A stretch of 64,000 nucleotides of DNA from Entoloma clypeatum (Eukaryota > Basidiomycota > Agaricomycetes > Agaricales > Entolomataceae). Location: the NCBI GenBank assembly GCA_963565915.1, contig OY751494.1:2728001-2792000 (forward strand). The letters are read 5' to 3'. Below are positions 21,121 to 30,907 of the stretch, piece by piece. The notes under the pieces are model-generated. The model worked only from the letters and a program-made list of their open reading frames with translations, was not told the DNA's origin and did no database searches. A program made the translations under genes and the position numbers. Position 1 is the stretch's first letter, and every line of letters begins with the position of its first letter.

Positions 21121-21597
21121 ACTTGCGCCGGTACTCAGAGACGATGCTGTCGGTGACGGCCTGCCATGTGAAGTCGTCGGCATCGTAGACCTGGAAGAGG
21201 GCGGTGGAGAGGGACGACAAGCGTCAGGAATGGCACTTGCCAGGATCATGGCCTGCATCAGATCAGGCACGACGAATTTCGCGTTGCTGAGGCGAGTGAA
21301 GAGTGACCCAAGGCGCTCGATTTCCGGTACGGGGTCGCGACCCGACAGCTTGAAGGAGGCAGCGGCTTTGAAGTCGCCGAATATGGTGGCGGGGAAGACC
21401 TTCGAATATGTGTCCTTTAACGTTGTCCAAGCTTCTTTCGAGGTTTTGGCGTCCTTAATGTGCCTCCTGATAGCGTCGGAGACTTTGAGGTGAGGTGGTG
21501 GAGGCAGGGGTGGAGACCGTGACAGTGAAGTCCGCAATGTCGGGGCGCTCAATGTCGCCGGATACGAGGCGCCAGACTCCTTGATGGAGAAGGTACG
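21121..21597 (-). pseudogene. Cop copy 2 gag, middle part
   Basis: Retrotran_gag_2-type sequence (DAIRRHIKDAK, KEAWTTLKDTY, FKAAASFKLSGRDPVPEIE, PDLMQAMILASAIPDA) between two insertions. Its left end (GAGTACCGGCGCAAGT on the minus strand) continues in frame at 8421 if the 8421-13775 segment is flipped. A deletion of about 130 bp near 21500 and a small frameshift separate it from copy 3. Confidence 0.87.
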
Positions 21598-22031
21598 TGT
21601 AAGGGCGACCTTACAATCCAAGACTCAAACTCAGATACTTGCAAGGGAGATCCGAAGTTTAGATTGAGCAGTCTAATAAGTAATACAACACATACCTTGC
21701 AAGGGAGATCCGAAGAGAAAGTTCTAAGGATTCCCCTGCAAGCTAGCTGCGATAAATAGTAAAATGAGATATGAAATAAGAGATAAAACGAGACGCATGA
21801 ATGATGAGCAATGATCGGGAGTAGCGATGAAGGATGAATGGAAACAAGATGAATGATAGTACCTGCGATCCGATGTGCGGAGTAGCGGATGGGGGCGGAG
21901 TTGTCGGATGCGGAGAGGCGGATAAGATGTCGGAGACAGCGGATACGATCGGAGGACATCGGAGATGGTGGAATAGAAAGGAAAGGAAGAAAGTGAAGGA
22001 AAAGTGAAAAGTGAAAGTGGTTGCCCTTACA
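21598..22031 (-). repeat. Gyp-D 3' LTR (434 bp)
   Basis: TGTAAGGGC to GCCCTTACA in either direction, as the ends are long inverted repeats. Nearly identical to 34300-34733. On the minus strand it is preceded by the purine tract GAAGGGGGGGTGA. Confidence 0.94.
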
Positions 22032-22042
22032 TCACCCCCCCT

Positions 22043-23843
22043 TCAAGGCACAGCATCTTGATGTGTCAGGCAAAATGAGTCAAATATCGCGGCGGCGATC
22101 CGCCGCGGAGCTCCCAGATGACGTCGGTAGAAGTTGCGGACTAGGCGCGGAGCGTGGACATTGTCTTCTGCTTCCCAGGAATTCTCTTCATAGCCATATC
22201 CCTTCCATTTGACCAAGAATTGAAGCTTGCCTTGATGCAGTCGGCTGTCCAAGAGGTTTTCAACATCGTACTCCAATTCTTCTCCGACTACCGTCAGAGG
22301 CGGAGGAGAGCGGACTTGACGTTGGAAAGGGTCGTCGGGAACTAGTGAAAGTTTGATGACATGTAATACTGGGTGAACGCGGGACATGGAAGGGGGAAGG
22401 CGAAGTTCATAGGCATGTGTTCCGACAGGTCGGACCACTGGGAAAGGGCCTACGTACCGATGTGCAAGCTTTTTTGTGGGTCGGGTGGTTTTGAGGTCTG
22501 ATGAGTCTAAAAAGACCTTGTCCCCCGGGTGGAATGTCGAAGTGGTGCTCCGATGCTGGTTGTAGTATCGCGCCATGTCATCTTTTGCCTTTGTCAGTGC
22601 TGCGCGAGCCTCCTCTAGAGCGGACTTCATCCGCTGGCTGAAATCTGCTACCGCCTCGATCTCCGTCCGCTTCTCATGAGGTTCGAATCCCATGCGCGGA
22701 TGGCGGCCGGTGTCAATGTAGAATGGAGTTTGATGTGTCGATGCGTGAACATGGTTGTTGTATGCAAATTCAGCCATCGGAAGCCATTCGTCCCAATTGT
22801 CTTGACGTTCATTGACGAATAGGCGAAGGGATTGTTCTAATCCTTGATTGACCCGCTCCGTCTGTCCGTCCGACTGTGGATGGTAGGCTGTCGAGGCAGC
22901 AACCTTAATGTTAAGCAGCCTGTATAGTTCACGCGTGAACTTGGCGACAAACTGTGGTCCTCGGTCGGAGACAATGGCCTCCGGGAGTCCGTGGAGTTTC
23001 CAGACATTTTGAACATAGGAGCATGCAGTCCCGAGTGCGGAGATGTCGGAGTGCATCGGGATGAAGTGTCCCTGCTTCCCTACTGAGTCCACTACGACCA
23101 TGATAGCGTCGTAGCCATGGGCTTCTGGTAGTTCAGTAATGAAGTCAACACTGGTTACTTGCCATCGCTCCGTGGGGACCGGTAGCGGATTGAGCTCTCC
23201 GGAGGGCGGAGTGCGTCGGACCTTGGTGCGGAGGCAAGGGTCGCATGTCTTGCAATATTGACCTATTAAACGGGACATGTGCAGCCACCAGTAATTGCGC
23301 GACACCAGTTCCAAGGTTTTCCACCGTCCAGGATGTCTGGCCACCGGAGTGTCATGGTGTTGTGTGAGGATCCGATGACGCAGTTGGGGATTGTTAGGAA
23401 CATAGATACGATCCCTGAAGTAGAGCAAACCTTCCGCTTGCCTCCACTCCACACTACAGATGGACCCCACTCCGACGGTCGGAAGGGATTTGACAACCTC
23501 CGCCACACTATCTTCCAGTAACCCCTCTCGGATTCCCTGTCGGACCTGGCGGAGGACGTCGCGTTCTTCCCCTTGAATGGTTACCCCCCGCATTGCTCGC
23601 ACTGCAAACAATTCTGGTCGCAGAAGGATGATGTTTTCGTTGTCCCACGATCCGTCTCCGTGGTCTGCTCGTCGGGACAAAGCGTCGGACTTGCCCATTG
23701 ACTTGCCAGGTCGATGGTGCATTTTGAAATCGAAACGAGCGAGGTATAAGGACCATCTAGCCTGTCGTCAATTTAGTTTTTGAGCTGTCATGAAGTACTC
23801 AAGATTTTTGTGGTCCGTCCAAATCTCCACTGTCTTCTCTGCT
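22043..23843 (-). pseudogene. Gyp-D copy 1 Pol, C-terminal half (RNase H end, integrase, chromodomain)
   Basis: Continues the RNase H interrupted at 30908. From about 23720 to 22043 the frame is open without stops: HHRPGKSMGKSDALSRR, integrase zinc site (HPGRWKTLELV, CKTCDPCLRTK), the DDE core (TSVDFITEL, SDRGPQFVAKF, GQTERVNQ), and chromodomain (EYDVENLLDSR...WKGYGYEENSWEAE) to the stop at 22043. One stop lies near 23770, in the RNase H linker. The domain order and chromodomain match Gyp-D copies at 41925 and 62847. Confidence 0.92.
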
Positions 23844-24310
23844 TGTTACATTCCGATCCATTCCGACGATTTCCGACCAATCCCGACACCTCCGACATTT
23901 TGACTAATACTTATTATGCATACTTACTGTTATGAATCTCGTTACTACGTACATTACTTACATCCGATCATTTTACTTATGTTAAGAATCTCCGACAGCC
24001 ACTCGTTATCCGACTCCGACGAAGCCACACGTCCTCCGACATAGTATTTAAACTTATGTAGAATCGTGTATTAGCTTCAGTTTGAATATCAACTTAGATT
24101 CGACATCATACCTCCCGTCCTCTTTCCGACTCTTAACTTGAGTCCGACCTCCGACCTCCGATCCTCCGAAATAAGGACACCAACGTATTAGCGAGGGCGC
24201 AACACACAAGTTGAAGCCAAGTCCTTGCCCCTACGTTGCACGCGCTCCGACCTTCCGACCTTCCGACGCGTCCGACGTAGCTCCGACGTTTTGTCGATCA
24301 GTTCTTAACA
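23844..24310 (+). repeat. Gyp-E 5' LTR (467 bp)
   Basis: TGTTACATTCCG to GTTCTTAACA. By eye it holds 19 TCCGA on this strand and no TCGGA. Copies: 30441-30907, and a solo LTR at 47652-48140. Confidence 0.95.
24045..24089 (+). promoter_or_regulatory. Gyp-E promoter: TATTTAAA and predicted transcript start
   Basis: TATTTAAA (24045-24052) lies 34 nt before AGTTTGAATAT (24079-24089). The latter is complementary to the PBS, which fixes the expected RNA 5' end in a self-primed element. Confidence 0.7.
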
Positions 24311-24312
24311 GT

Positions 24313-24323
24313 ATATTCAAACT
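24313..24323 (+). promoter_or_regulatory. Gyp-E self-priming site (PBS)
   Basis: ATATTCAAACT, 2 nt after the LTR, is the exact reverse complement of AGTTTGAATAT at 24079-24089. Gyp-C has C:G where Gyp-E has T:A in the same pairing, a compensatory change. Confidence 0.76.
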
Positions 24324-24356
24324 GCCACTCGCTTATCCGTATTTCAAATTCCAGTT

Positions 24357-25583
24357 ATGGCAGCCCGCAACACACAGAACTCCCGCGCAGCAGCAGCAGC
24401 AGCGGAAGCTTCAAACCTGCAGGACACCAGGGCGACATTTCTACATACGTTCCAAGATATTCCCGCAGAAGAATCTGCACCCAAACCTGACCCCATATCT
24501 CCGACACCTCGTCTCCGAACACCTCAGACACAAGGACCTCCGATTCCTGAAGAATTCCGTCCTTTCAAATCGCCGACCTCTCCTTTTGACGATAACAATC
24601 CTTTCCGTCGCGAGCAAACTCCAAACCTCGCCGAAGCAATTATGCTTATGACGCAGGAGCTCCGACGTAGAGAGACTCCGAAAACTCCGAAAAAGAAATC
24701 GAAGGAACCCGACACTTTTGACGGTTCCGACTCTCGGAAACTCACCAGTTTCCTTGCACAATGCACACTATATTTCCGAAACAACCCCGCCTTTGACGAT
24801 GATGATAACAAAGTCAGTTTCGCTCTGTCGTACCTCCGAGGAACCGCGCTCGAATGGTTTGAGCCCACCCTCTTGGGAGAGTCCGACGACGACTCTGTCT
24901 GGTTGGACGACTGGTCCGCCTTTGTGCACATCCTCCGATCCGAATTCGGACCTATCGATCCGACCGGAGAAGCAGAGGATAGCCTGGATCACCTTCGGAT
25001 GCGCGACAATCAGAAGATCCTACGTTACAACATGGACTTCAAACGTCTTTCCGCTCGCACGCAGTGGGATGATGGCGCGCTCCGATATCGGTACTATACC
25101 GGTTTAGCGGAACGCATCAAGGACGTTTTGGGGACTTTTCCCAAACCAAAGACTCTCGCCGAGTTGAAAGTAATGGCCCATAACATTGATGCTCGCTACT
25201 GGGAACGTCAACGCGAGAAATCGCGCTCCTCCGACAAATCTACTCCGAAATCCGACAAATCTGACAAATCCGACAAAAAACAGACCCCCGCTTCATCATC
25301 CTCCAACAACAACTCCTCATCGTCTAAACCCAACTCGCAACAACAACAAAAATCGTCATCCACCTCTCCGAAATCCGCCCTCTCCGACAAACTTGGCAAA
25401 GATGGGAAATTAACTCCCCAAGAACGCCAACGACGATTTGACAATAATTTATGCATGTTTTGCGGCAACGTTGGTCATCGGGCTTCCGACTGCTCGAAGA
25501 AATCGTCTTCTAACGCCAAAGCAAAAGCCCGCGCGGCCCAAGCTGAGGACAAATCGGAGAAGACGACCGAGTCAAAAAAATAG
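24357..25583 (+). CDS. Gyp-E Gag (408 aa)
   Basis: Particle structural protein. An Ala-rich start precedes a capsid core (DTFDGSDSRKLTSF, LSYLRGTALEWFE, residues about 120-300), then a Ser/Lys/Asp-rich linker with Asn and Gln runs, and the CCHC knuckle CMFCGNVGHRASDC (about residues 364-377), which binds element RNA. ATG 24357 is 47 nt inside the LTR. The stop TAG at 25581 follows directly on the run of seven A used as a slip site. Confidence 0.95.
   Translation: MAARNTQNSRAAAAAAEASNLQDTRATFLHTFQDIPAEESAPKPDPISPTPRLRTPQTQGPPIPEEFRPFKSPTSPFDDNNPFRREQTPNLAEAIMLMTQELRRRETPKTPKKKSKEPDTFDGSDSRKLTSFLAQCTLYFRNNPAFDDDDNKVSFALSYLRGTALEWFEPTLLGESDDDSVWLDDWSAFVHILRSEFGPIDPTGEAEDSLDHLRMRDNQKILRYNMDFKRLSARTQWDDGALRYRYYTGLAERIKDVLGTFPKPKTLAELKVMAHNIDARYWERQREKSRSSDKSTPKSDKSDKSDKKQTPASSSSNNNSSSSKPNSQQQQKSSSTSPKSALSDKLGKDGKLTPQERQRRFDNNLCMFCGNVGHRASDCSKKSSSNAKAKARAAQAEDKSEKTTESKK
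25574..25580 (+). promoter_or_regulatory. predicted -1 frameshift site, heptamer AAAAAAA
   Basis: Gag frame reads A-AAA-AAA then TAG. The -1 frame (ATA GTA AGC...) is open and leads through GDCVDS into protease, matching EDCVEP at the same place in Gyp-C. I did not fold the RNA downstream. Confidence 0.73.
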
Positions 25584-28500
25584 TAAGCAGTCCTCAGATT
25601 CCAGCACGTACTGGGGATTGCGTTGACTCCTTTCGTGCACCTTTGGAAACCCTCCGACTCAATGTGTCCGCTCTCTCAAATCCGAACTCTCTATGTATTG
25701 ATTTGATATCTCCGACCTTTTCCGATTCTCTTCCGATAAAGACTCTTATTGATTCTGGTTCTACACATTGCTTCGCAGATACCAGATTTATTTCTTCTTT
25801 AAACTTATCTCCGACTCCGATTCCTTCACCTATGGTTTTGAAACTTTTTGACGGTTCTTCAAATACTTATATCACACAATCTATCGATCTTCCTCTCCGA
25901 TTTCCTTCCGGTGAATTTCTGACCGTCGCGTTTTACGTGACAACCCTCGATTCGTCTTGTAATTTGGTTCTAGGACACAACTGGCTCACCCGCTACAATC
26001 CGTTGATTGACTGGGTATTGGGCAGTATCTTATTCCGTTCTACGTTACCCGACACTCCGAGTCCGACTCCGACGTCGACTGCTGAGGCAGCTCCGCCACC
26101 TCTGCAGTGTCCGCCCTCTCCGATGGGCACCTCCGATCCGCTCACTCCGAACACCTCCGACCCGCCACAGATTACCATGGTCAATGCAGCCGCATATCTC
26201 CATGCATGTAAAGCTCCTGGGGCATACGCTTTCCGCGTTCACCTCTCCGACATCTCCGCCAATTCCGCGTCTGTCTCCGACGACGCTCCCGACCTCTCTG
26301 GCATACCCGAGGAATACCACGATTTTGCTGATGTATTCAGTAAGAAAAAAGCCGACACCCTTGCACCCCACCGACCGTACGACCTCAAAATCAATTTGGA
26401 GGAAGGTACTTCCCCTCCGATTGGTCCGATGTACTCACTCTCGCAATCCGAACTTGGATCCCTCCGAGACTTCATCGATGAGCACCTCAATATCGGTTTC
26501 ATCAAACCTTCTAGTTCACCTCACGGCGCTCCGATCCTCTTCGTCCGAAAGAAAGATGGATCACTCCGACTATGCGTCGACTACCGAGGCCTGAACAAAA
26601 TCACGAAGAAGGACCGATACCCACTTCCGCTCATCTCCGACCTCTTAGCCACTGCCGGAAAAGCACGCGTTTATACCACCATAGACCTCCGACACGCATA
26701 CCACCTAGTCCGCATCGCTGAAGGTGACGAATGGAAAACTGCATTCCGCACTCGCTATGGATCATTTGAATGGTTAGTCATGCCATTCGGATTGTCTAAC
26801 GCACCTGCAGCCTTTCAACGTTTTATGAACGACATCTTCTCTGACCTTCTGGACAACTGCGTTACCGTTTACCTCGACGACATCCTGATCTACTCCGACA
26901 ACCCCGAGGAACACAAAAAACATGTCCGAGAAGTCCTCCGACGACTCCGACAACATGGTCTTTACGCCCGCGCCGACAAGTGCGACTTCTCTGCCGAAAC
27001 TGTAGAATATCTTGGATTTATCCTTTCTCCCGACGGACTCAAAATGTCGGAAGCGAAAGTCAAGATTATTCAGGATTGGCCTGAACCGCGCAGAGTGAAG
27101 GACGTCCAGTCCTTTTTAGGTTTTGCAAACTTTTACCGATGTTTCATTCCATTCTATTCCAACATCACTATTCCACTCACTCGTTTAACCAGGAAACATG
27201 CCACTTGGCTGTTCTCCGACGACGCTCGAACCGCTTTTAATGACCTGAAAAAGGCATTTACCACCGCTCCGATCCTGACACACTGGATTCCCGACTCTCC
27301 GATAATTGTCGAAACCGACGCATCCGACTATGCCCTAGCGGCTATTCTGTCGATAGTCACCTCCGACAATGAAGTCCACCCCGTCGCATTCCATTCCCGC
27401 ACCTTCACGGCCCCCGAAGTAAACTATGACACCCACGATAAGGAACTTCTTGCCATCTACGAAGCGTTTAAAATTTGGCGCCATTACCTCGAAGGCTCCG
27501 GTACTCCGATTGACGTCGTTACCGACCACAAAAATCTCGAGTATTTTGCCACCACCAAAGTTCTTTCACGCCGACAAGTCCGATGGTCGGAATACCTTTC
27601 TCAGTTCAACCTCGTCATCCGATTCCGCCCCGGCCGATTGGGAACTAAACCTGACTCTCTAACTAGACGTTGGGATGTCTACCCTAAAGGGGGAAATAGC
27701 GACTACGTCGACATCAATCCGACCAACCTCCGACCAGTCTTTTCGCAAGAACAGCTCTCCGCTTCAGTTCGCGCGACTCAACTCCTTGAGCCCGTCCTCC
27801 GTGCAACCATTATCATGGACACAGAAAAGCTTCACCACGACATACTCACAGCACTCCCTTCCGACACTCTTTACAACACTCTTTCTAAAGATCCTAAACC
27901 CTGCTGGTCTCTCGACCCCGATGGTTTCCTCCGACATGACGATCGGATATACGTTCCCGACTCCGACGACCTCCGACTCCGAGTCCTACAGCACAAGCAC
28001 GATCATATGCTTGCTGGACACCCAGGTCAGAACAAGACACTCAGTCTCATTCAGCGTGATTATACCTGGCCCGGAATACGAGATTTCGTTCAACACTATT
28101 GCAAGTCATGTACCACTTGCATGCGATCGAAGCCACAAAGACACAAGCCTTACGGCCTACTCAAACAGCTTCCGATCCCCGAACGTCCTTGGAATTCTAT
28201 CTCAATGGATTTCATCGAGACCCTTCCGACCTCCGACAACTTTGATTCAATCCTTGTTATCGTTGACCGATTAACGAAACAAAGTATTTTCATTCCGACA
28301 ACAATTCACTGCACCTCCGAAGACCTTGCCGTACTCTTCGTATTGCATGTCTTCTCTAAACACGGCGTCCCCGAACATGTCACCTCCGACCGCGGCCCCG
28401 AATTCGTCTCCCGATTCTTCCGATCTCTCGGAAAGGCTCTAAACATGACCCTCCACTTCACCTCCGGTTACCACCCCGAAGGCGATGGCCAAACCGAACG

Positions 28501-29284
28501 CACTAACCAGACCCTCGAACAGTACTTGCGGATATTCTGCAACTACCAACAGGACAACTGGTCCGCTCTCCTTCCGATTGCGGAGTTCGCGTACAACAAC
28601 GCACCTAGTGCTACCACTGGCATATCTCCCTTCTTTGCTAACAAGGGTTACCATCCGAACATTACTGTTCACCCGGAACGAGACCTCGCCTCTTCCCGAG
28701 CCCGATCCTTCGTGACCGACTTAGACGAACTTCACCAAGAACTGAAAGCCACCATCTCCGACGCTCAACGACGTTACCAGAAGTCCTCCGACAATAATCG
28801 GATCGCACCTCCGACATTTTCTGTCGGACAACAGGTTTTCGTCAAAGCACAGTTCTTCCGCACAACACGCCCATCCAAGAAACTCTCAGAAAAGTACTTG
28901 GGACCATACGAGATCATTGCACAACCCGGCACACACTCCTTTACCCTCCGACTCCCCGACACATTCCGCGGTGTTCACCCCGTCTACCACGTCTCCATGC
29001 TTGAACCCGCAACTCCGAACACCATTCCGAATCGGACCCAACCTCCGCCTCCTCCGATTGACATTGACGGAGAACTTGAGTACGAGATCGCTGAAATAGT
29101 CGACTCAAAGATCGACCGACGACGTAGCTGCAAGCTACTATATTTCGTCCGTTGGTTAGGATATGAAAACACTGATGAAGAATTCTCTTGGCTACCAGCC
29201 AATGAATTGGAAAACGCCCCCGAGCTTGTCTCCGACTTTCACTCCGCTTATCCCGACAAACCGGGTCCGCTCACATCGCTCTGA
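25580..29284 (+). CDS. Gyp-E Pol (protease-RT-RNase H-integrase-chromodomain)
   Basis: Full-length Pol without a stop or frameshift, about 1234 residues from the slip site. Counting from codon 25643: protease IDSGSTHCF at 36-44; RT with YLDD at 410-413; RNase H from DASDYA (about 559) to DHKNLEYF (about 628). Integrase zinc site HPGQNKT...CKSCTTC is at about 790-830 and DDE at about 855, 915 and 951. The chromodomain-like C-terminus (EYEIAEIVDSK, WLGYENTDEEFSWLP) is at about 1146-1206. There is no ATG near the start of the frame, which fits translation as a Gag-Pol fusion. All catalytic motifs that I can see are kept, so activity is plausible. Confidence 0.95.
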   Translation: MVSSPQIPARTGDCVDSFRAPLETLRLNVSALSNPNSLCIDLISPTFSDSLPIKTLIDSGSTHCFADTRFISSLNLSPTPIPSPMVLKLFDGSSNTYITQSIDLPLRFPSGEFLTVAFYVTTLDSSCNLVLGHNWLTRYNPLIDWVLGSILFRSTLPDTPSPTPTSTAEAAPPPLQCPPSPMGTSDPLTPNTSDPPQITMVNAAAYLHACKAPGAYAFRVHLSDISANSASVSDDAPDLSGIPEEYHDFADVFSKKKADTLAPHRPYDLKINLEEGTSPPIGPMYSLSQSELGSLRDFIDEHLNIGFIKPSSSPHGAPILFVRKKDGSLRLCVDYRGLNKITKKDRYPLPLISDLLATAGKARVYTTIDLRHAYHLVRIAEGDEWKTAFRTRYGSFEWLVMPFGLSNAPAAFQRFMNDIFSDLLDNCVTVYLDDILIYSDNPEEHKKHVREVLRRLRQHGLYARADKCDFSAETVEYLGFILSPDGLKMSEAKVKIIQDWPEPRRVKDVQSFLGFANFYRCFIPFYSNITIPLTRLTRKHATWLFSDDARTAFNDLKKAFTTAPILTHWIPDSPIIVETDASDYALAAILSIVTSDNEVHPVAFHSRTFTAPEVNYDTHDKELLAIYEAFKIWRHYLEGSGTPIDVVTDHKNLEYFATTKVLSRRQVRWSEYLSQFNLVIRFRPGRLGTKPDSLTRRWDVYPKGGNSDYVDINPTNLRPVFSQEQLSASVRATQLLEPVLRATIIMDTEKLHHDILTALPSDTLYNTLSKDPKPCWSLDPDGFLRHDDRIYVPDSDDLRLRVLQHKHDHMLAGHPGQNKTLSLIQRDYTWPGIRDFVQHYCKSCTTCMRSKPQRHKPYGLLKQLPIPERPWNSISMDFIETLPTSDNFDSILVIVDRLTKQSIFIPTTIHCTSEDLAVLFVLHVFSKHGVPEHVTSDRGPEFVSRFFRSLGKALNMTLHFTSGYHPEGDGQTERTNQTLEQYLRIFCNYQQDNWSALLPIAEFAYNNAPSATTGISPFFANKGYHPNITVHPERDLASSRARSFVTDLDELHQELKATISDAQRRYQKSSDNNRIAPPTFSVGQQVFVKAQFFRTTRPSKKLSEKYLGPYEIIAQPGTHSFTLRLPDTFRGVHPVYHVSMLEPATPNTIPNRTQPPPPPIDIDGELEYEIAEIVDSKIDRRRSCKLLYFVRWLGYENTDEEFSWLPANELENAPELVSDFHSAYPDKPGPLTSL

Positions 29285-29311
29285 AACAAGAAAAAACAAG
29301 TACTATTCTAT

Positions 29312-30274
29312 CTACTTAGTACGTTGTTTCTTGTTCGACGGACCCTCCTCCTTGTCCGACTCCTCCTTACCCGACTCCGCCTTCTCCGACGGCTCCGAAA
29401 TCGACATGTCGGAATCGTCCGACAGCTCCGGCAACTCCAACCTTTTCCTATTCACCAGGTCCTTCCTAATCCTTCTCGCAATCCTCTTCTCCAGTCTCAA
29501 CTCGTGCGTCTCCTCCGCCGTATCCATCTCCGACTCCGACCCTTCCTCCGACACCTCCGGCGACTTGGGTTGGTACTCGGTGTTCACCGAGCCTTCAACT
29601 GCTGTTAGCAGTCGCCTCACCTGCCTCGTCTCCGCCAGTATCATCTTGAGGACACCCAAGACGGTGTCCTCCGACCCACTCTCCGACGGCATCTCCGACG
29701 CCTTTTTCTTCCCCTTAACCACCTTCACCGTTCTCTTCACCTCCTTCACCTCCGACTTCCCCTCCGACGCTCCGACCTCGCACTTCTTCTTGTCTTTGAT
29801 ACATCCTTTGCAGGACGACTTATTCCTAAAAAAAAACAAGGTTAAAACAGAAGAGACGAACCAAAGAGGGACTTACTCATCGCGTTCGCATTCGACGCCC
29901 TTCACAATGCACCTATCACAGGTGCCGACCCCGACCCCGACTCCCGACCCCTCTCCAACCATCGCCGACACTTCCTCCACCTTCCTCTTCTTCGTCGTCT
30001 TCTTCTTCTTCTCCGCCTGCGGCTCCCCCGACCCCTTGCTCGATGCGCCTTGCGCAGCGGCCACTTCATCGGCCCTTTTCTGAGCCGCCAGCTCCGACGC
30101 CCGACGCATCTCCTCCGCTAACCGCGCCGCCTCCGCAGCCCTCTCTTCCTCCGCTCTCCGCTCCTCCTCAGCCTTCCTCGCAGCCTCCTCCTCCGCTGCT
30201 CGCTTTTTCGCCTCCACCTCCGCGAGCTTAGCCTGCAGCGCCTCCATCTCCTTTTGAAAATCGGATGCCGACAT
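29312..30274 (-). CDS. antisense two-exon Zn2Cys6-like protein gene of Gyp-E
   Basis: Opposite strand to gag-pol; its stop is 27 bp from the pol stop, tail to tail, and its start is 166 bp from the 3' LTR. Exons 30274-29877 and 29825-29312; the 51-nt intron (29876-29826) has GTAAGT, a TTTTAAC branch-like site and a T-rich TTTAG end. Spliced product is 303 residues. An Ala/Glu/Arg coiled coil (about 5-75) is followed by a basic NLS-like run (KKKKTTKKRK) and a Cys6 module C-x2-C-x6-C-x8-C-x2-C-x6-C (CDRC...VEC, CKGC...KKC). A helical part, an acidic Ser-rich block and a basic tail (NKKQRTK) complete it. The intron interrupts the module at the same place and phase as in Gyp-C. The reading frame is intact and conserved in layout despite low sequence identity. 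Confidence 0.85.
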
Positions 30275-30440
30275 ATTGAGGTTTATTTTCGGAAGAGTTT
30301 AAAACGAAAAGAGAATGGGGGAACAAGAAGAAAAAACCACTCAGACGGTATTTTCAACCAACGCATCACATGACGCAGTTCACGCGCACCGACCACCTAG
30401 GTCCTTAGGCCTCATAGGTTCGGCCCTAAGGGGGAAATAC

Positions 30441-30907
30441 TGTTACATTCCGATCCATTCCGACGATTTCCGACCAATCCCGACACCTCCGACATTTTGA
30501 CTAATACTTATTATGCATACTTACTGTTATGAATCTCGTTACTACGTACATTACTTACATCCGATCATTTTACTTATGTTAAGAATCTCCGACAGCCACT
30601 CGTTATCCGACTCCGACGAAGCCACACGTCCTCCGACATAGTATTTAAACTTATGTAGAATCGTGTATTAGCTTCAGTTTGAATATCAACTTAGATTCGA
30701 CATCATACCTCCCGTCCTCTTTCCGACTCTTAACTTGAGTCCGACCTCCGACCTCCGATCCTCCGAAATAAGGACACCAACGTATTAGCGAGGGCGCAAC
30801 ACACAAGTTGAAGCCAAGTCCTTGCCCCTACGTTGCACGCGCTCCGACCTTCCGACCTTCCGACGCGTCCGACGTAGCTCCGACGTTTTGTCGATCAGTT
30901 CTTAACA
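30441..30907 (+). repeat. Gyp-E 3' LTR (467 bp)
   Basis: Preceded by CTAAGGGGGAAATAC, the likely polypurine tract. Same length as the 5' LTR and identical by eye. Confidence 0.95.

Larger units (their letters stand above)
23844..30907 (+). mobile_element. Gyp-E, complete and probably recent Ty3/gypsy chromovirus (7.1 kb)
   Basis: Both LTRs are 467 bp and appear identical by eye. Gag, pol and the antisense gene are all intact. It sits in RNase H of Gyp-D; the flanks are CTGCT (23839-23843) and CCGCT (30908-30912), a 5-bp duplication with one change, and the uninterrupted site reads TCTCTGCTCCTTC in Gyp-D copy 2. This is the best candidate in the window for a recently active element. Confidence 0.95.

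Noticed and set aside
29163..30083. 306-codon plus-strand open frame after Gyp-E pol
   Set aside because: It is the reverse strand of the antisense zinc-cluster gene, whose low-complexity composition keeps several frames open; it has no motif and ignores the conserved intron.
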